DNA from: Bacteroidota bacterium
GTDB lineage: Bacteria > Bacteroidota > Bacteroidia > Cytophagales > Cyclobacteriaceae
Length of the DNA stretch: 49,851 nt
Assembly (NCBI GenBank): GCA_018267195.1
Contig: JAFDYY010000022.1
Span: 1-49,851, forward strand
Reading direction: 5' to 3'
This document shows, in pieces, positions 49,005 to 49,851 of the stretch. Position numbers and translations under genes: made by a program. Positions within the stretch are counted from its first letter, which is position 1. Every line of letters begins with the position of its first letter. A model generated the notes under the pieces. It was not told the origin of the DNA. It did no database searches and saw only the letters and a program-made list of their open reading frames with translations.

Positions 49005-49406
49005 ATGGAAAAAGGGATTTTATGTGCGATTGATTTTTCTGCCTCTTCGGCTGACGTGCTGCGTTGGTCGGTAGGGTTTGCCAAAGAAATGGGCTTGCCC
49101 CTCACTATATTATATGCCTACCGTCTGCAAAAATCGCAACTCGACCAGGCTATTGAATTTAAGAAACGTGCGGAAGCCGATGCCTCTAAAAATTTTTTGA
49201 AACTGGAAAAAGAATTGCTTGCCAACAAGGGTATTGCGTACGAATTCAAATCGGAAGTAGGGTTCATTACCGATCGCGTAAAAGATCATGCCAGCAAAAA
49301 AGGAATGCGTTTTCTGGTGGTCGATCAAAAAATGAGCACCTCCAACAAAGAGTCTTTTGATGAACTCTTGAAAGAGGTGCAGGTACCGCTGATTATCGTG
49401 CCTTAG
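49005..49406 (+). CDS. Universal stress protein (UspA family)
   Basis: A 133-residue single-domain Usp: ILCAIDFSASSADVLRWSVGFAKEMGLPLTILYAY is the N-terminal strand-helix-strand with the phospholoop Asp, and VPLIIVP is the C-terminal strand. The usual ATP-binding GxxGxxxxxxxGS(T) loop is not visible (FLVVDQKMSTSNKESF instead), so it is probably a non-ATP-binding Usp. It is divergent from the FixL-like kinase gene by about 115 bases, in a region of stress or redox genes. Confidence 0.88.
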   Translation: MEKGILCAIDFSASSADVLRWSVGFAKEMGLPLTILYAYRLQKSQLDQAIEFKKRAEADASKNFLKLEKELLANKGIAYEFKSEVGFITDRVKDHASKKGMRFLVVDQKMSTSNKESFDELLKEVQVPLIIVP

Positions 49407-49464
49407 TGCAGGCCTTGACTAACAATAAGATTCCTAAAACTTTCTTCACTAGTTCTATTTAGCG

Positions 49465-49495
49465 ACTGTTTCCGTTGATCAACGGAAACAGTTTT
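49465..49495 (+). terminator. Palindromic terminator after Usp gene
   Basis: A perfect 28-base palindrome at 49465-49492 (arm ACTGTTTCCGTTGA) is followed by TTTT. It folds to a strong hairpin and probably ends the Usp transcript. With no spacer in the centre it could also be a protein-binding site. Confidence 0.65.
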
Positions 49496-49777
49496 GAATT
49501 TAGGGGTTGCCGCGATAACTTAAGCCCTTAACCTAGCGCAAGCTTCTCGCTTGTGCGCTATTATCGGTCAGCCTTCAAAAAATCGCCCCGGTAGGATAAG
49601 CCGGTTAAAGCGGGGTTTACAGGAAGAGCCTTGCTACGGTAGCGCGAGGGATTTTTATAGGAGGGAGGTTTTATAGAATGGAGTTATATTGTGTGAACAA
49701 GAGGAGGCGATGGGCCAAAGAAGGGTTCATCGAAATATAAATGGGAAGATCAAAATTTAGCATTAAATCCAATCAAT
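49493..49777. other. Intergenic region with hairpins
   Basis: This stretch of about 285 bases has no gene. It holds a stem TAGCGCAAGC (49534-49543) pairing with GCTTGTGCGCTA (49549-49560, two-base bulge), and a CCCCG/CGGGG stem (49586-49590 with 49611-49615). A 20-codon frame at 49678-49740 is not convincing. The hairpins could be a dispersed repeat or an unannotated structured RNA. Confidence 0.5.
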
Positions 49778-49851
49778 ATGAAAAAGATTATTAATCTATT
49801 CATCACAGGAGCAATTATGTTACTCACCGTAACGGTAAGTTGCCATAAGTC
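49778..49851 (+). CDS. Lipoprotein gene, 5' end only
   Basis: The first 24 codons are MKKIINLFITGAIMLLTVTV followed by SCHK: two lysines, a hydrophobic core and a lipobox-like VSC, so the product is a lipoprotein. The gene runs off the end of the window, so no function can be given. Confidence 0.7.
   Translation, partial: MKKIINLFITGAIMLLTVTVSCHK

Noticed and set aside
1..49851. CRISPR arrays, rRNA, tRNA, prophage or intact insertion sequence
   Set aside because: No regularly spaced repeats, tRNA-like cloverleaf sequence, rRNA core sequence or transposase motif was seen by eye.

Overview
The window is a stretch of chromosome from a member of the phylum Bacteroidota, most likely the order Cytophagales. 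This rests on gene content (BshA of bacillithiol synthesis, a fused two-domain 2-oxoacid dehydrogenase E1, GH3/serine-hydrolase fusion, ComB, many small lipoproteins) and on repeated promoter elements of the Bacteroidota type (TAnnTTTG at -7, TTG about 20-23 bases further upstream). Base composition looks moderate, genes are tightly packed and spaced by a few tens of bases. I saw no rRNA, tRNA, CRISPR array, phage or intact transposase.

Layout. 0.1-8.6 kb: housekeeping genes (E1 dehydrogenase, M16 peptidase, ispF, mnmD, aguB, HAD, GNAT) plus a desaturase that closely matches the eukaryotic sphingolipid delta-4 desaturase family. 8.7-10.3 kb: a GT35-type glucan phosphorylase homologue without the PLP lysine. 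10.5-13.4 kb: an arsenic region (arsR, arsM, arsC) without an efflux pump; between arsM and arsC lie a small lipocalin-like lipoprotein gene and inverted/direct repeats, the most accessory-looking part of the window. 13.4-17 kb: a NAPE-PLD-like hydrolase, a cadherin-like secreted protein, an alkyltransferase-like protein and a small secreted protein. 17-21.3 kb (minus strand): GH3/serine hydrolase, bshA and a fatty-acid-2-hydroxylase-like gene with its own promoter. 21.4-35.5 kb (plus strand): a long co-directional run of a class A-type serine hydrolase, DUF1611 protein, dipeptide epimerase, TANGO2-like protein, MATE exporter, thioesterase, outer-membrane protein, M24 peptidase, PlsC, gatC, TPR membrane protein, gcvT and comB. 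35.6-37.8 kb (minus): pirin, HAD phosphatase, esterase. 37.9-41.6 kb (plus): a compact four-gene operon of esterase, alpha/beta hydrolase, ATP-grasp ligase and GCS2-type carboxylate-amine ligase. 41.6-45 kb (minus): GNAT and a multi-PAS histidine kinase. 45.2-46.4 kb: hmgA. 46.5-49.4 kb: a PAS histidine kinase, a receiver-Crp fusion regulator and a universal stress protein. The last bases begin a lipoprotein gene.

Themes. (1) Lipid tailoring: a DEGS-like desaturase and an FA2H-like hydroxylase would act on the sphingoid base and the N-acyl chain of ceramides or of the ceramide-like sulfonolipids of this phylum; comB, in the same window, belongs to sulfonate metabolism. (2) An uncharacterised amide-ligase operon, my best candidate for an undescribed small-molecule pathway. 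(3) A FixL/FixJ/FixK-like switch in which receiver and Crp output are one protein. (4) D-amino acid or muropeptide turnover (serine hydrolase, DUF1611, epimerase). (5) Arsenic detoxification with signs of past rearrangement. All functions are read from sequence motifs by eye; no database search was possible.
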